Translations under genes and position numbers: made by a program | Source of the DNA: Tigriopus japonicus | Lineage: Eukaryota; Arthropoda; Copepoda; Harpacticoida; Harpacticidae | Length of the DNA: 64,000 nucleotides | Direction: 5' to 3' | Assembly (NCBI GenBank): GCA_010645155.1 | Contig: CM021322.1 | Coordinates: 693,141 to 757,140 of the forward strand | The notes under the pieces: model-generated | Database searches by the model: none | The model's input: only the letters and a program-made list of their open reading frames with translations | Told to the model about the DNA's origin: nothing | In this document: piece after piece, positions 1 through 11,743 of the stretch | Position numbering within the stretch: the stretch's first letter is position 1 | Layout: each line of letters starts with the position of its first letter

Positions 1-3000
1 AAGGTCAAGGGGCTCTGTACTCCTAAAAATTACTTGGCAGAACTAAACCACCAATCTAGCTGCTGAAAAACGCTTACTTTTTTCTTTTTGAAAGCGATTG
101 AATATTCAATTTAGCTCCTCCAAAAAACCTTTGATGTTCAATTTCAACAAAGTATTCCCAAAGTCACACCAAGTCTTGGATTTGCATATTTTGTAACATC
201 AAATTGAATCGAATCCGACCTTTGTCAAATTTGATACACCCAAAATGAAGCCATATCCCATAATCAGTATACGTTTCATTTTTTCCACCCTTATTTCTCG
301 ATAATGATAGTTACTTGTAAATATAAAAACGTGTTTGAGAAAATACGTTTAATTTTGTGTTTGAACATATTTACTCTAATGTGTCCTTTTGGACCATGTC
401 GATTCGATGACCTTGAGGGATTCAGCAGTTTGTATTTCTGCGTGCGGTTAAAATGACTTTATTCTATTTTTTCCACATCGCCCTCGTTTAAGACTCAATA
501 CGTGATATTTTAGACGTGAAAGGATCAGATTTCTTTTGCACAGGATGTCAAATCTACTTCATCATTTGCCAAATCCCAAAATACTGTGTAAGAATCCAAT
601 ATTAGAGCTAATTTATTTGCAGAAGGAATATTGAATGAAATGAAGGTTGAAAAAATCGGAGAGAGATAAATTGGACAGAAATTTCGAATCTCATTTTATC
701 ATTTTTTGCTATCATTCAAGCTATTATTGAGCTTGTTATTCTGGACAACATGAAAAAACCACGAACAAAGAAAAAGAAGAATCCCAGAGAAAAAAGTGAG
801 AATGTCGTATTGAATTTGGAAATTCTTTTTGAACGGTACATAATGCTTCTAGACCGTTCAAAATAATTTGACTTGAGGGCTTAAAAAGTTAATAATACGC
901 AATAAACTGAAAGGTGTGGACTGTTTTAGATCAAAGAGGAGTCTCACCAGCGCCCAAAAACTTTCTACGACCTTCCTTTTGACGGTCGGTTAATGAAAAA
1001 CAAAATTGTATTGAGGTTCATTGGCTGTCGTCAAGCATTGAAGATCAAAAGCCTTTCAAATTTCCTTGAGCGAGCGGTCTATGGAAATCGATTCATTTTG
1101 CAACATTAAGTGCATTATAATCCCTTTTAATCAGAACTCATCAAACCAGGACTCATGAAGTTTTTAGAGACACCAAGGGAAGAAAATATGCGTGACAGTA
1201 ATTGAATCCTTAAAATGAAGCAATAATAATTGCTCTCATTTGTTTTTGAATTGTGGCTTTAAAAAATCATTATCTTACATTCTACCAAGTTTTAGTGTAA
1301 GGCCTGAAAGTTGCATGATTTGTGGCAATCCCAAACAATTTCAACAATGAGTTATCAAAGAGTTCAAACTTGTTGGCTTTTTGAGGTATTCATGTTCATT
1401 AGCTTTGGCTTCAAAGTTGTCGCTGACCCTACGATGATGGTAAAAATCTGAATTGAATACCATTTTCTTTTCGTTTTTAGCCTTTACCACGTCAGAGTCA
1501 GCGTCCAGAGAATTCAGGCGTCTAGTTTCAATTATAAGGGATTACAAATTTTAAGCTCATTGAAATTCAAAGACCGTTAATTGGAAACACCTAGCTACAA
1601 TTCCTCACATTTGAACAATTTGAAAAAGACTTGAAAATTGCATTAAGGACTTCTGTTGTGCTTTGGAGAATCCACTTCAACATAGTCAAAATTATTGTCA
1701 AGTCACCTTTGAAGATAGCTGATTCCGCAAGATAATAATACATATGGACCTGAAGCATTATTAGATTGCGTTGAAAAGGCGCTCGTCAACTTCTGACCTG
1801 TCCCCCTTAAATGCAATATCCTCTTCGTGTTCCATGTCCCATTCTCTCTATCTTAAGGAAAATGTGGAAAAGTGCAACGGGGACATTTTTTGCAACACAT
1901 GCATGCTGAAGTGGCCCTTGGGTAGTGCGGTTTTATTGATCACGACAACACGCCATTTTTGTTCCAAGGTTGAATTTTTACCCATTAATACTCACATGTC
2001 TGAATCGCCATGGTAAGTCTCCGAAAGATTGCAGAAACTAAGCCCTTGAGGCCATGAATGTGGCAGGTAGCCTTAAGTTTCGCCTCCTTGCAACTCCTTT
2101 TTCACCCAGAGCACGTTGGGCTCCTTTATCTTGAAGGAAGCGCGATTAGTGTCAAAGAAACACCAAATATTGTTTTCCCAATACCTTGGGCCTAGATGTG
2201 TGCTTGAAGGTGCTTTGCGAACACGGAACACGAGGAAATGTCGAACTCTGTGAACTGTGACCGAGTCTCAGTCAAGTGATTCAAACAACCTGAGAAAAGA
2301 GCGGAGCGACAGTGAACCTCGGAATGATTGTTCCGAGAGAACCTTCCTTTTCGAGTACCCACATACTGGATACACACAACTTCGATAGAGGTCGAGGAGG
2401 AGCAGGGGGAGGCAGGCCTCTTCAAGAAACGACAACGCCGACGACAAAGACGATGGGCAAAAAGGAACAAGAAGAGGTTCGAGGATCGAGGATGCAGAGA
2501 CCACGGAGAGACCGTCCAAAGAGGAGAAAGAGGAACGTTTTTGAGTGGGTACATGTGGAAGGTGAAGAATATGGCCCTACTTCATTTCCTTCCGTTTGCA
2601 GACACCCGAGATACGGACTTCAAACGCCGGAACAAAATAAGACCAACTAGTAGCCATTTGCCCTTGTAACAAGGTTTATTGATGGCAAGGGATTTTACGA
2701 CTTGGCTTGTTCGATCCCATTGTTGGGTTTTTCCTTTTGTTGCCTTAATTTCTCCCTGGGTTATCGAAAGAAGGGAAAGAAATTATGGCAAGAAGGAACA
2801 AAATCATGATACGAAGAACCGTCCCACTCTTTGAAGGAATATTTTAGAGGTAGGCAGGCAAATTGTCTTTTTTAGTTTGCAAATTGTTCCCCCAGGATTG
2901 AAGTTTTTTCTTTTGATGCAATACTGCAATGCCTGGATGGAATGATCAAATAAGATGTGGATGAAATTGGTTTCAACCCTTTTTCTTCTCTCTGATCCTT

Positions 3001-3152
3001 TTGTAATATTAAAACCTCAAAAGAGATGCGCGTTTTTCAATAGGTATGACAAAGTCTTGAGTTTTTGAATGCTAACTTAAGACACATTTTTTACATTGAT
3101 GTTTTTTCGTCATGGAAACGTCGTGTTCTTGTCTTTTCTGAATCTATTATTG
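1..3152. other. Non-coding stretch, no gene supported
   Basis: AT-rich DNA. The open frames around 2190-2670 overlap one another in several frames on both strands, begin mostly at non-ATG codons and match no family I recognise. That GC-richer patch could be an untranslated exon or promoter of a gene lying to the left, but nothing decides it. Confidence 0.4.
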
Positions 3153-3160
3153 TCTATAAC

Positions 3161-3404
3161 AAGGGTCGGCAACTACTGGGTCACGGCCCACATGTTTGGA
3201 TCCAGGGTAATTTTTGGTGGTCACGAGCTTTTGGGAAAGCCAAGAAGAGTGGTTCCGAGAACAATACACGTACATTGTATTGTGCAAGTGGGCCCACAGC
3301 TCTATAATGGGTTTTGGACCTTTGCACCTTCTGTTTGATGGGCCCCTGACTACATGTAACCAAATTTGGTTGATATTGACCCTAAAACTGTTGCCAGCCC
3401 TGCA
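3161..3404. mobile_element. Short hAT-like non-autonomous element (MITE)
   Basis: The left end reads AAGGGTCGGCAAC and the right end, on the other strand, reads TGCAGGGCTGGCAAC, giving imperfect terminal inverted repeats of the CAGGGGTCGGCAA kind seen in many hAT elements. The flanks are tctataac (3153-3160) and tctgtaac (3405-3412), which match at 7 of 8 positions as an aged 8-bp target duplication would. There is no transposase inside. The hAT assignment rests on end sequence and duplication length only. Confidence 0.42.
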
Positions 3405-3412
3405 TCTGTAAC

Positions 3413-5130
3413 GATTTGACAGATTAGTAAATGTTTCAATGAGCAGACTGGAAATTGTGCAGTTTTCCTACTCCTTTACGATGCAAATGATACAATGTAT
3501 TACAAAAAGGAATATTGCGAATGCACTTTCTTGTATGGAAGATTAAGTATGTTAAACTGAGGATCTACAGGCAAGACAACAGCCCTTCAAGACAATCCCG
3601 GCTCAAGAGTACTTTAAAAGGCTGGAAAGCTTGATTAACTTTGAGATGGGCAAAAAGATTCGATTCCCTCAGAGTTGGCCCACAGGAGACAAATTCAACA
3701 GATGGGTGAGCCCCATCTTGCAATATCGTACCACGACGACCTTTTGGGTGAGTGTGAAATGATCCGTAGATGACCCCATTCCTCTTTGAACCAAGCAAAT
3801 AAGGAGATTGTCTCCGGCTCTTTCATGTGTGAAAGAAAGAAATTTCAGCTATTTCCCAGGAGAATTCTATGAACTTGGTATACAGTATGTGGACTGTCTG
3901 AAGATAACATCGTTCCTGGGAAAATGCAAAATAAAATGATAACATCACGAACAGTACCGCACTTTAATTTTCTTGAAAGATCATATAAGCAGTCAACTTT
4001 ACAATCCATCCACTTCCAAAAAGCTAGAAGCTAAATGCAATCCCAAGGGAGAGTTTTCTAAACACTTCGAAATTTGATGGAGAGCAGACCAAGCGAGATC
4101 GTAACATGCCAATCACCTTGAATTTCTTGCGATCAAATTGGAAAGGCCTGGAAAGATCTGGTACAAAATAACATTGGAACCGTTATGCTGAAATAAATTT
4201 ACTTAGTGATAGGTAAAGAAAAGCTATGTGGTTAGGGCAATGCAGAATTTCACTTCATACGACGTTTTTTACATCCACTACTTTAAACAAACAAGCTCAA
4301 TTTTGGTTCTAAAATCAACCATTTTGGGGGTAGAACACATTGAAAGATCCACCTTCTCCCAAAATCCTCACCTAATCTTGTGCATGCTTTGCTAGACTTG
4401 GTAACCAACAGAGTGGTTTGACGCATTCATTGAGAATAGATTTTGGATTGACTTGGATATATTAAAATATAAATAGTTGTATCGTGATCTTTTACGTAGG
4501 CCTGTGGGTGATCTCAATCACCCTCTTGCATCTTTACTTCAAGCAAAATGAGTTTTGTGAAAATTTTAGCAAAGACAGAAATTGCAATTCGACATACCGT
4601 AGCAATGTTATACGTATAACGAAGGTTAGAGCTAGGGCAGTAAACAAGTCTTTGTAGGTAATGACTCGTTTGACTCGAATCGATTTGCCAAAATAGGGAA
4701 AGATTCGAATCCTGTTCCAGGATTCGAGTCTTTTATGAGTCTTTGGAAATAGGAAAAAATCATTTTTTAATGAAAACTTAAGAAAAGCCAATCACACCAA
4801 GGGCAAAGGAAAACATTTTTTTCCTCTGATCAAAAAAATATCCATCCAAAGGCACATCTTATTTTTTAGTGCAATGACTGGACCAATTCTTATTAGCATG
4901 ATCTACATGAATTGATTGCAATATCGAATTTTGTTTTAAATTGAACTTCCTGATTGACGGTGGCGACGACAACGGTTATCATCTGAAGCTTGAAGAAGAG
5001 AACTTGATAGAGTTGACGCCTTTTTCCCATGAGCTTCTCTAGGTTTGTCGAGATCTGCCAACACTAACTGATTGATCCATCAAATATTGTTTAAATTTGA
5101 AATTGCGTGAATGTATAGATAAATCAATTA
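3413..5130. other. Intergenic stretch, nothing convincing
   Basis: No coding region is supported. A small palindrome of gattcgaatcctg / caggattcgagtc type lies at about 4690-4730, with no RNA-gene boxes around it. Confidence 0.4.
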
Positions 5131-5425
5131 TGGCAAGCACTTGTAGTGCAAGGGTTAAGCATTCGCCAACTATCCACAATATTTTTGGTTCAAATCCTAG
5201 GGCTTACCGAGTCCTAGTGGCCTGAGGTATAAATCTCCATGAGCTTCTTTAGCATTAATTTTCATGGACTAGTCATGGCTTTGACACAATAAATGCGCGA
5301 ATTTGTGGTCATTCTCGAGGGTGAGGTAGGAGGGGCAATATCCCCACGGAGCGAACAGCCTTTATCAGATCGCAACTGCGAAGCTGCCTCCTAACTCCGG
5401 AAAAACAAAGAAACAAACAATATAA
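5131..5425 (+). mobile_element. tRNA-derived SINE, copy 1
   Basis: The 5' part resembles a tRNA gene. An A-box-like stretch (agtgcaagggttaagc, 5145-5160) is followed by a perfect B box (GGTTCAAATCC, 5187-5197). The roughly 200-bp body after it is not tRNA-like and ends in an A/C-rich tail (aaacaaagaaacaaac) near 5402-5421. The same body, starting ggcaatatcc and containing acagcctttatca, recurs at 9085-9390. RNA polymerase III boxes plus a repeated body and A-rich tail define a SINE. No free-standing tRNA is likely because the cloverleaf is degraded. Confidence 0.6.
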
Positions 5426-5912
5426 TAAATTGTATAAATGGTTGATGCATTTACATGGAACTCCGTTTCTTGTGACAATAAAAACTCCGCAAGCAACATA
5501 AAGAATATTGAAGATGTGAAATCTGGTTTTTCCATAAGAAATATTGTAGCCATCGGATTTCTTCTGACATTTGAACTTCTATAATTTTCTTAACTTTTTT
5601 CTTTCGATGCTGGCTCTGTCGTAACCGAAGTCAAAACTAAGATTCGAATCTAAAATTCTGCTCTCGGTCCATCGGTGGAATGAACTCATTTTCTCGTCAC
5701 CCTGATCAACATGCTGTTTTTTTTTCAATGTTTACTTTATCACTTCTCTAAATCCTTCCATCAAGTAAGTAAGTGTGAAATCTTTGTTCATGTCCATTCG
5801 TAATCCTTTGTGGTGGCTGAACCCGCCTTGACATCCTTGCTGATACTACAAATTTCCAGGAACGTCGTCCTTTTCTGGTTACCGATCCATCTATCAATTT
5901 AACCATCCAAGC

Positions 5913-6098
5913 ATGGCCGCTCCTCGTCGCACTCCTGGCAGTGGAAATTCTCCCTTCGGATTCTTGGCTTCGCTTTATCGCGAGGAATTCCGTTGGTCTC
6001 TTATGAAGAGCACCGCTATCTTCATGTTTGGCATCTATATTGCCCGTGAATTCAAAGGTGTGGACTTTTCCTCACCGCCCCAACCGGCCTTGGCCTAA
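5913..6098 (+). CDS. TOMM6: TOMM6, small subunit of the mitochondrial outer-membrane translocase
   Basis: A 61-residue protein starting at an ATG. In animals TOMM6 is a tail-anchored accessory subunit that stabilises the TOM protein-import complex. Visible here are a flexible Gly/Pro/Ser N-terminus, a basic-aromatic segment (FLASLYREEFRWSLMK, about 18-33), one hydrophobic helix (about 34-46) ending in AREF, and a short tail with the family-like Asp plus PQP ending (VDF..PPQP). From memory, this layout matches the end of vertebrate TOMM6. A likely 3' splice site (tttccag) sits about 50 bp upstream, so the 5' UTR is probably interrupted. The stop lies 105 bp from the end of DECR1 on the opposite strand, so the two genes converge. 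The very short length makes the identification less certain than for larger genes. Confidence 0.75.
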   Translation: MAAPRRTPGSGNSPFGFLASLYREEFRWSLMKSTAIFMFGIYIAREFKGVDFSSPPQPALA

Positions 6099-6202
6099 TC
6101 AGTCATTATGAACTCATATCCACGGCTATTTGATCATTTGTCGTGATAGTTTACTAGTTCCCATCCAACAAACCTAATTGTACACGGTACAAAAAGAAAT
6201 GA

Positions 6203-7619
6203 TCACAGCTTTGATTTCTTATTAGTCGACCGAATCATTTGCTCCAGAGTATCCCATTGCTCTTGAGGCACCATTCGGAGCTTGTTAAACTCGCCGGCCA
6301 AACTCCGGAATTCGCCACCGTCCAAAGTCACCGTCTAAATGATAAATCCCATGAGTACGATAAAATATAAACGAGAATAATCGAAAAACCTACCTCAGCA
6401 TTGACCCAAGAGGCGTAATCGCTGCAAAGGTACGTGGCCAAATTGGCTATCTCGTTAACCTCGCCCAATCTACCGGTGGGGATTTCTTGGACCGCCTGTT
6501 CCATCATGGCCCCGGAGGGATCCAAGCGTGAGAAGGCGCCTTCGGTTTCAATGGGTCCGGGTGCGATGCAATTCATTCGAATGCCGTGGCGTCCCCATTC
6601 CACTCCCAAGGATCTAAGAATAAGGTTTGTATCATCGGCAGCGGTGCTTTAGTTCAAATTGAGGCCAAAACTTACTTCATCATAGTTTCCACACCGGATT
6701 TGGCACATGCACTGGGCACAACAAATCCGGAACCTTCATTGGTGTAATGGGTAGTGATCGCCAAGAAGACGCCGCCTTCAACAAAGAAGCGCAATTGATA
6801 GAAATTTAGGAATCGAGTTGAAGGGAACGCCTTACCTCGCTTTTCTTTGATCATGCGTTTGCCTACATCCAAGGTCAAATAGGCTGTGCCGTTGAGTACA
6901 ATGTCAATGATAGTTCGAAATGCGTTGGGGGACAGCCTTTCCGTGGGCGAAATAAAATTACCGGCCGCATTATGAACCACCACATGCGGTAAACCGAATC
7001 GCTCGACGCACGTATCGACCGCTTTGGTGATGGCTTGTGGATCTCGAATATCACAAGCCACGGGCAGCACCTCTTGTCCCGTTTTGCCACTAATCTCTGA
7101 CGCTGTAGCATCCAACACATGTTGTCGTCTACGAATAGCAACTAAAGGAATATAATCGACGGTTAAGTATCAAAAAGTCATTCATGTGCTCTTTACCTCG
7201 CCGCAATCACCACTTTGGCCCCGAGTTGACTGAACATTTGAGCCATGCCTTTGCCCAAACCAGTTCCACCACCCGTAATGAACACCACGCGACCTTCGTA
7301 ACTACCCGGAGGCAACATGGGCGTGTTACGGGCTGGAAAGTGGCCCGCCTGTGGCAATTGGCTCATATTGGATTGAGAGCGGTGGGATTGGAACTAAAAA
7401 CCCAGGATAATTGAATATTAAGGTTCATAGAAGGATAAGGCAAAGGTTGACAACGGACTTTGCACTTGCAATCCGGGAGTACGATAAGATTGAATATAAA
7501 TATCCCCCCGTGAAACATTCACTACAAACCCAAGCGGAGCCAGAGGAACATGGAAGGGTGTGCCATTGAGACCGGTTGGCCAGAACATTCATCCAAGTGA
7601 AACTTTGCCGCAATGCCAT
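6203..7619 (-). CDS. DECR1: Mitochondrial 2,4-dienoyl-CoA reductase (six exons)
   Basis: An NADPH-dependent short-chain dehydrogenase/reductase of mitochondrial beta-oxidation that reduces 2,4-dienoyl-CoA esters of polyunsaturated fatty acids. Exons on the minus strand: 7619-7530, 7393-7197, 7128-6836, 6775-6676, 6613-6394 and 6334-6203. They total 1032 nt in one frame (343 residues; the human protein has 335). The Rossmann motif [11 protein letters not shown] comes early, then NNAAGNF-type [17 protein letters not shown], the conserved catalytic-region segment [16 protein letters not shown], and [16 protein letters not shown]. The C-terminal QEQWDTLE motif is also conserved. Introns are about 60-140 bp with GT..AG ends. 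The first exon (Arg-rich, no acidic residues, targeting-peptide-like) is the least certain: its donor is weak and was chosen because it keeps phase 0. Confidence 0.92.
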
Positions 7620-9084
7620 AATTGAAAATGAAATTTGTATTAGCAACAGTGACCTCAACTCTTGTTGCGGAGGGCTTTTGATCAACAATGTCCTGAAGGA
7701 GGGGCCTGATGAGTGTTCACAGATCTGTATGAGCGTTACGTTACGTCTAATGTTCAATGTTGATGCGAGTGCGGAACTGCTTGCTTGCTTGCTTGCTACA
7801 CATGGCCATTTATGCTACAACACCAATAACACAGACAGGGTGACTCGGTAGAAAAATAAATGTCATGAATAGTTACGACGATGATTATAATAATTAAATC
7901 AAGAGAATCAAATCAAGTGTCCCGTCTCATTTGAAAAAAATAATTTCCCGATAAAAATCCATGTGTTGCCCAGAAATTCGAAAGTATGGTGGCATGAAGT
8001 GACAACGGGTCAAATTTTCTAGTGAAAATGGGCCTAAATCGGTGTATAAATCGAGCTGTACGATATGACCAGCTGTTGATAAACTAAAAATGCCCAAACT
8101 AGGCCTCCATTCTCTCGAAAAAATCTGAATAGGTGACTGATGGGTCCACGGCATGGTCTTGTACTAACATGGTCAAGACCAGAGCTATCTCGTTTGAGCA
8201 CGATATTGAGATAAAACTACGTTTACTAGCCAAGTACCAAGGAACGTTTCAATGGTGGCCATCGTTCTTTTATTTTCCGTGATTCCCATTGCGTTCACGT
8301 GTTGGCATGTGTATATAGGTATGAAAAAGTAGTAGTCGTTGATAGTAGGTACGTATCTCTATTCTCCGTACTACGTTCTCGGCGGCATGTATTGTTGAAG
8401 GAGTCGCCAGGTCTAGCGCAGAGTGTTGATGGAGCCCGCCGTCATCCCGTCTGCTTCCTTGGCCTAGCGACAATCGACGGTCGGGTCAGCTCCTCTTGGC
8501 CAGCCCCTAATCGCGCGTTCTCGCATTTGAAGGGTTGTAAACTTTCGGCAAATAAACTAAGTCCCCAAAAATTGCAAATAAAAAGGGTTGAAAAGTCGCA
8601 AAAAAGGTCACACGGTAAACCAGTTATGGCAAAAGATCAGACAGTATAATTACAACTACATAAACTTGTCCATCATTTTAATGCATTATACTCATTGCAA
8701 CACATTGAAGTGTTACCTGGTTGCAGATTTCCAAGGATGTTTTAGCATAGACGTACTTGACCAAACATAAAAACATAGATTTGCCAACTTTTTTTAAACT
8801 TTTTTTTGCCGTTTATCTACTTTTTAAAAAACTTTTTCCCTTTTCTCTTGCTCTTGTTATCAGCCATACGTGAAGTAAATCCAGTCAATTTCAATTAAAG
8901 GGAGTCAAAATGCTGGCAAAAAAAATGAAGTTCATGCATGGGTTTGTACATCATTTTGTGTGTTTGAACTTCAAAAGTCAATCCACTCAAAGTATTGCCA
9001 ATCCATTTTGATGTAAAGGAGATGTAAGAAGTGTGGTGTTCCCATTTGCACGTTCTTTTTGGTGCAGCCTTTTACCAGGCAACC
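7620..9084. other. Intergenic stretch upstream of DECR1
   Basis: No gene is supported. A (gctt)n run sits at about 7780-7797. At about 8585-8625 there is a short stretch (aaaaggtcacacggtaaa) like the arms of the element at 36836-37252. The open frames at 8299-8649 show no family resemblance. Confidence 0.4.
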
Positions 9085-9390
9085 AGTTGTTGGCCAGGGG
9101 TTGAGCATTTGCTATCTTTCCACAGCACTCTGGCTCTGGACGCCGCACTGTATTGAAAATGCCCATGTAAGTGTGTGCAAGGCAGGCAACAACGTACCAA
9201 AAAAATAGCTGACTGGTTGTTGAGAATTCTGCCAAAATATGAGCAAACTACCAAGTGGCTGTCCAAGCAAGCCTAAAATGAATGTGCTCCCCCTGGGCAA
9301 TATCCACACTTATTGGACAGCCTTTATCAAATCACAGTTGCAAAGGTGCATTTTGACTCAGGAAAATGAACAAGCAAACAGCATAACACC
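9085..9390 (+). mobile_element. tRNA-derived SINE, copy 2 (diverged)
   Basis: Same family as 5131-5425. The tRNA-like head is decayed (ggggttgagcatttgctatctttccacag against agggttaagcattcgccaactatccacaa). The 3' body is clearly related: ggcaatatcc, then gacagcctttatcaaatca, ending in gaacaagcaaacagcataa. The B box has lost its consensus (ctctggacgcc), so this copy is probably not transcribed by RNA polymerase III. Confidence 0.55.
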
Positions 9391-9722
9391 ATGTGGATTG
9401 GTCCTCTGGTGTTAGGTTAAAGATATAAGATCATTTTGCGTCAACTGCAATTTGCCTTGCAACCTTTGTCATACTCATTCAAAGTACAGATCATATAATG
9501 ACTAGATGTCACCTTGGCTTGTGCCGACAGTGAGAGAAAAAGAGGACAACTTGGCCCAGCTCTGTTAGCTTCACAGATCTCAGGGCAACCACATAAAATA
9601 TCCACCATTTCAAGGTGTTATGTCATGTACCAGCTCATGAAGCAAAGTTGTCCACCTTTTTTTGCATGAAGCAAGGTCTAGGTAGTATCTGGTTTTGGGA
9701 CTCCCGGAAGGATAAATTACAG

Positions 9723-10699
9723 AATGGTTCCAGGATAACTCCATACATTAAATAACTCAACACAGGAAAACTGGGTACCACAGAAAACTCGGTCCAGTGG
9801 AAAACTGGGTACAACGGAAAACTTGGTATAGTGGAAAGCTGTATACATTAGAAAACTCAGTACTGGAAGATTCAGTACAGGAAAATTGGGTATTGCGGTA
9901 AACTGGGTACAACAGAAAACTTGGTATAATGGAAAGCTTGGTACTTGAAGGTTCAGTACAGAAAAACTGGGTACAGCAGAAAACTGAGTACCACGAAAAA
10001 CTGGGTTCAACAGACAACTGAATACATCTTAAATTCAGATGAACATAATTAAGCTGCCAATTTAACTTTCAATGTAGGCATAGTGGAACTTTTATTAAAC
10101 TTAAACTTATTAAACATTTTTGGAAGCACAAAGAAAATAGCATTTTTTCTCAACCTTATTTATTAGTCAAGTGTTTTTGTTTATTTTAAAGCTCAAGGAA
10201 CTTAAGCGCCAATGCTGCACTTACTTTTTTAAAAAATATAGTAGTTTTATTGCTTACATTTCTGGAACAAGTTCAAAAAAAGGTCAGACTGGCAAAACCT
10301 TGAAGGGATTGGTTGCATGATGAAAACATTGCAAGCTTTCCAAGCCGAAAAAGTTTGTTTCATCTTGCTTTTAGATATTTTAACTTTTCTGCTGTACCAG
10401 GTTAACTGTTGAATTCAATTGTGTGTTTTACTCACTATCCTTAGCAAGCAGTTTTCTGTTGTATCCAGTGTACAGCTGTACCCAATTTTCTGCTGCGCCC
10501 AGTTTTCTGTTGTACCTAGATTTCCACTGTACCCAGTTTTCTACTGCACCCAGTTTTCTGCTAAACCCAGTTTTCCTGTACTGAATCTTCCAGTACCAAG
10601 TTTTCCAATATAACCTAGTTTTCCGTTGTACCGAGTTTCCATTGTATCCAGTTTTCTTGTGTTGAGTTATCACATGTACCAAGTTATCCTGAAACCATT
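9723..10699. mobile_element. Foldback-like element with tandem-repeat inverted arms
   Basis: Both ends read AATGGTT(C/T)CAGGATAACT when viewed outwards-in (9723 forward and 10699 on the minus strand). Each is flanked directly by ACAG (9719-9722 and 10700-10703), a 4-bp target duplication. The left arm, to about 10020, consists of imperfect roughly 17-20-bp units of the type GGTACAACAGAAAACT. The right arm (about 10430-10699) has the same units in inverted orientation (AGTTTTCTGTTGTACC). The centre (about 10021-10430) is unique AT-rich DNA with no transposase. Long inverted arms built of short direct repeats are typical of foldback transposons. The superfamily is not determinable. Open frames through the arms are by-products of the repeat. 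Confidence 0.75.
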
Positions 10700-10703
10700 A
10701 CAG

Positions 10704-11743
10704 AAAACTAAAGGCTTTATTTATATAAAGCCTTTACGGAAAACTACTTATGGCCTAGCTACTACAATGAAAAATCAGCGGAACATTTACCTAGTTGAAA
10801 TGACTTCTTATTTTAGTACAGTGACAGGCCCTGAGTTGTTTGTAATTCGTTCTCAGAAATTAGAATGTCCTTGGCTCGTCATATGCGTCATGTGCATGAT
10901 CAAAAACTATTGGTCTCTTTTTTTATGGGTTGAAAAGTAGCCATAAAATGGGCAAATTTCTGAATAAAAAGTCTTCACTTCATGGTCACATAAATAGACT
11001 GGCCCTTAAAGTGGAATTTGACAAATGGCCAAGGATTTATACAGTCAAGCAAATTGGTAGGCAAATTGGTTGTCAAGCCTTTTGGTTGTAAAGCTTTTCG
11101 GTGGTAAAGCCTTCTTTGCTTAAAATCTGTAGTCCTATTTGAAGCCTTCGGGGTCTCTCCCTCTCCCTTGGAACCGTGCATGCATGCATGCAGCTACTAT
11201 CCTCGAGCCAGCTATCTCCCCTTCTTCCTCTCTCTTCAAAGTTCTTCAAAGTCGTTCGTCTCACTTCACAGCCAGCCAAAGACGGGCCAGAATCATGATC
11301 TCCTCTTCTTTCTCGTCCTCCTTGTCTGTGGTGTGTTCTTGCATTGGCGTGCCAGTTGCCTGAGAAGGCCACAACCAGAGACACAGACTGCATCGCGACA
11401 CCCTTCGATCGCATCTATCTATCCCTCCTCCTCAGCCTTAATCTCAGCGAATGTCGACTCTCCCTCTTCCCGAACATCTCTACCTTGGCGAAGCTCCTCT
11501 CCGTTTTTCCCCCACCAGACGAACCTCCCCTGGGACGGCATAGGACCCGTTCACGCCGGGATATTAATCAACGGGGTTGTCCCGTGGGCGCCCGTGAACC
11601 CCAAAACGATTTGAGTACTTTGGTCAGAAGTGATAAGGAACTGGTTTCCACGTCAATCGACGTCATCGTGAGTTTAGCCCGTGGGCCTTGAAGGGCCGCG
11701 ATTGAGCGGTGAACACGACCACGGGGATCTAGAACCGTGCTCA
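10704..11743. other. Intergenic stretch / probable promoter and 5' UTR of the ankyrin gene
   Basis: A small perfect palindrome (taaaggcttta .. taaagcctttac) lies at 10710-10737. From about 11150 the sequence becomes C/T-rich (ctctccctctccc, cttcttcctctctc) and more GC-rich, as expected of a promoter or 5' UTR. The open frames at 11168-11691 overlap in all three frames and end just before the ankyrin start. A possible donor (gtgagt) at 11668 hints at an untranslated first exon. Confidence 0.35.

Noticed and set aside
2192..2669. Overlapping 80-120-residue open frames on both strands
   Set aside because: No family resemblance, unsupported starts, and mutually overlapping frames in a GC-richer patch.
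4675..4740. gattcgaatcctg palindrome as a tRNA fragment
   Set aside because: It contains a B-box-like string, but the flanks do not form a tRNA and there is no A box; treated as a simple palindrome.
9723..10020. Regularly repeated units resembling a CRISPR array
   Set aside because: Units are contiguous and diverged with no unique spacers, occur in mirrored arms, and the genome is eukaryotic.
9717..10682. Several 80-100-residue open frames with repeated sequence
   Set aside because: They translate the tandem units of the foldback-like arms; frames conflict and start at non-ATG codons.
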